NCBI GenBank assembly: GCA_907163345.1
Contig: CAJQUN010000003.1
Span: 6,118,821 to 6,182,820, forward strand
DNA length: 64,000 nt
Direction of reading: 5' to 3'
From: Haberlea rhodopensis
Lineage: Eukaryota > Streptophyta > Magnoliopsida > Lamiales > Gesneriaceae
The first letter of the stretch is position 1. Each line of letters begins with the position of its first letter. Position numbers and translations under genes: made by a program. Under the pieces are notes generated by a model. That model did not search any database and was not told where the DNA came from. It worked only from the letters and a program-made list of their open reading frames with translations. Positions 61,875 to 64,000 of this stretch are shown here, one piece after another.

Positions 61875-63697
61875 TGTGGAGAAATATTTTCAGTTATATT
61901 TCTTAACAAATTGCTGGGTATTTATACAACTACAAAGCCAAATCTGAGAAAGGTAAAAGATCTAAAAAATCCTAATCTAATCTTATCCCTTATTTCCAGT
62001 AATCCTAATTAAATCAAGATACAAAATATAAATCTAAATCTTGAAGAATATGTTGAATGATCTTGAAGGATCATATCATGATCTTCCAACACTCACCCTC
62101 AAGATAGTGAGTATGCATCCATTAATCCCAGCTTGGAAATTAAGTCTTTAAACATTGTACGATTAAGCCCTTTTGTAAACACATCAGCTAGTTGATCTTT
62201 CGAAAAGATATATGGTGTACAAATGAGTCCACTATCTATCTTCTCTCTTTTATAAAATGCCTATCTACTTCAACATGCTTCGTCCTATCATGTTGCACGG
62301 GGTTATGAGCAATGTTTATTGCCAACTTGTTGTCACAAAACAATTTAATTGGTCCCTCCCATTTAATTCTTAGATCATCAAGAATTATTTTGATCCAAAG
62401 TAATTCACATATGCCTAGAGCCATCGCTCTAAATTATGCTTCTGCGCTTGATCGAGCACTACATTCTGTTTCTTGCTCCTCCACGTGACAAGATTACCCC
62501 CAAGAAATGTGCAATACCCTGTAGTAGACCTATAATCCACAATGGACCCAGCATAGTCCGCGTCAGTATATCCTTCCAGCATAATTTCAATATTCCTTTT
62601 GAATAGAATACCTCTCCCTGGATTGCTCTTTAAATAATGTAACAACCTATACACAACTTGCAGATGTTCTTCATTCGGACTATGCATGAATTGACTTACC
62701 ATACTTACAGCATATGCAATATCTGGTCGAGTATGAGATAGATATATAAGTCTTCCCACAAGCCGTTGGTATATTTCTTTATCTACCATGGATTCGGTAT
62801 TGGAGCCTCTTATCTTAAGATTGGCGTCAATTGGTGTGAGTGCTGGCTTGGACGATAACATGCCTGTGTCTTTTAGTAAGTCGGTAGTATATTTTGTTGT
62901 GAAATGAATATTCCCTCATTGGAATGTGCCACTTCAATCCCAAGAAAATACTTTCCAAATTCCTTTATCTCAAACTCTCGTGCAAGACATTCTCGTAAGA
63001 AATGCTTTTCTTGTCCATCGGTTCCTGTCACAATAATATCATCGACGTATACCAAAAGAATAGTGACTCCCCCTGAGTTGGAGTGTTTAAAGAATAATGT
63101 ATGGTCTCCTTGACTTTGCTTGTATCCGGATGCAAGCATAACCTGAGTAAATCTCCCAAACCAAGCCCTTGGTGATTGTTTGAGACCATAAAGGGCTTTC
63201 TTTAACTTACTGACTTTATTACCTTTGATGGATTCCGTAAATCCAGGTGGAATTTCCATGTATATTTCCTCCTCCAATGTGCCATGTAGAAACGCATTCT
63301 TGACATCAAACTGTTCCAAATTCCAATTGAAGTTGGCAGCTAGTGAGAGGATAATCCTGACTGTGTTCATTTTAGCTACTAGAGCAAAAGTCTCTTGATA
63401 ATCAACCCCGTAGGTTTGTGTATATCCCTTTGCAACCAGCCTAGCTTTGTAGCGATGGGGAAGATTTCTCTCTGATACCATGTGGAGAAATATTTTCAGT
63501 TATATTTCTTAACAAATTGTTGGGTATTTATACAACTACAAAGCCAAATCTGAGAAAGGTAAAAGATCTAAAAAATCTTAATCTAATCTTATCCCTTATT
63601 TCCAGTAATCCTAATTAAATCAAGATACAAAATATAAATCTAAATCTTGAAGAATATCTTGAATGATCTTGAAGGATCATATCATGACCTTCCAACA
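61875..63697 (-). mobile_element. Deleted Copia retrotransposon in an ASHR1 intron
   Basis: LTRs at 61875-62091 and 63481-63697 (217 bp each) differ at about four positions. They start TGTGGAGAAATATTTTCAG, end TTCCAACA and have a perfect 5-bp duplication, ggttg (61870-61874 and 63698-63702). On the minus strand the right LTR is followed at once by TGGTATCAGAG, the primer-binding site. ACTATCTTGAGGGTGAG, a polypurine tract, precedes the left LTR. Gag, protease, integrase and the start of RT are deleted; only RT and RNase H remain. High LTR similarity points to a recent insertion. Confidence 0.93.
62236..63481 (-). pseudogene. Copia pol remnant: reverse transcriptase and RNase H
   Basis: The frame from 63481 reads MVSERNLPHRYKARLVAKGY, the start of the Copia RT block. 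NAFLHGTLEEEIYMEIPPGF, LKKALYGLKQSPRAWFGRF and the catalytic VYVDDIIVTG follow, ending near 62873. RT continues in another frame (62861-62415: YLSHTRPDIAYAVSMVSQFM, GYTDADYAGSIVDYRSTTGY) and the RNase H end at 62424-62236 (IKLFCDNKLAINIAHNPVQH). Two frame breaks separate the blocks. The first ATG uses the last base of the LTR plus the primer-binding site. Confidence 0.9.
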
Positions 63698-63702
63698 GGT
63701 TG

Positions 63703-64000
63703 CACCAACAGAAAATAAGAAATTTGACAGGAAGAAAAAAAGTGAACTGCAGAACCTTAACATACAATAACTCAATGATGAAAGTATAAAGGAACTTTGG
63801 ACCAATCAACCTGTTCCAACACCCTATGTTTCCTCAAGATTATAGTACTTGCTCAAGTTCCTGTCCATGGTTGATTAACACACATCAATTATATGGATTT
63901 AGTATGTTTCCGCATATTTTTATAAATTTTTTGATGATTTAACACGAGTTCCTGGTATTCAGGTGATTATTTCATTTGTAAAAGTTTTGTTCTAACATAT
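63703..64000. other. Intron of the ASHR1-like gene continuing off the window
   Basis: AT-rich sequence after the Copia element. I could not identify a MYND or early SET exon here, so the next upstream exon should lie beyond the right edge. Confidence 0.5.

Overview
The window is nuclear DNA from a flowering plant, most likely a eudicot. This rests on AT-rich introns, plant-specific protein families (plant PIROGI/SRA1, chloroplast DnaJ, SRC2-type C2 protein, plant SMYD-like SET protein, plant mobile domain) and L1, Copia, Mutator and hAT elements of plant type. Species was not determined.

Five host genes can be read exon by exon. (1) Minus strand 1784-6432: chloroplast type-A DnaJ (DJA5/DJA6 type), 7 coding exons, 434 aa. 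(2) Plus strand 14571-46819: PIROGI/SRA1, the CYFIP-like WAVE-complex subunit, 30 coding exons, 1287 aa, stretched to 32 kb by transposons in its introns. (3) Plus strand 47717-49261: UFM1, 4 exons, 98 aa. (4) Plus strand 56054-56527: intronless SRC2-like C2 protein, 157 aa. (5) Minus strand from 58883 to beyond the right edge: C-terminal exons of an ASHR1/SDG37 (SMYD-like) SET protein. A broken ATL-type RING-H2 gene start lies at 54676-54996.

The rest is mostly mobile DNA. A 4.5-kb Mutator-like element (7129-11633, 9-bp TSD) with a decayed transposase and an opposing plant-mobile-domain gene sits just upstream of the DnaJ gene. A composite hAT-like foldback (12105-13268, 8-bp TSD) follows. 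The PIROGI introns hold three L1-type LINEs (17055-20150 and 27146-32790 on minus, 35657-39360 on plus) and two internally deleted LTR elements (24247-26608, TSD tggtc; 41247-43087, TSD gataa). A third deleted Copia (61875-63697, TSD ggttg) sits in an ASHR1 intron. A tandem repeat rich in palindromes fills 52180-54050, and a decayed Copia gag lies at 57160-57900.

The observations most worth a second look are these: three U12-type introns in one window (one AT-AC in PIROGI, two GT-AG in ASHR1); a perfect ER-stress element (CCAAT-N9-CCACG, reverse orientation) about 130 bp upstream of the UFM1 start codon; a small LTR element carrying an antisense host-gene fragment; an LTR element inserted 7 nt after a splice donor; and the overlapping A-B-A'-B' hAT foldback that was inserted as one unit.
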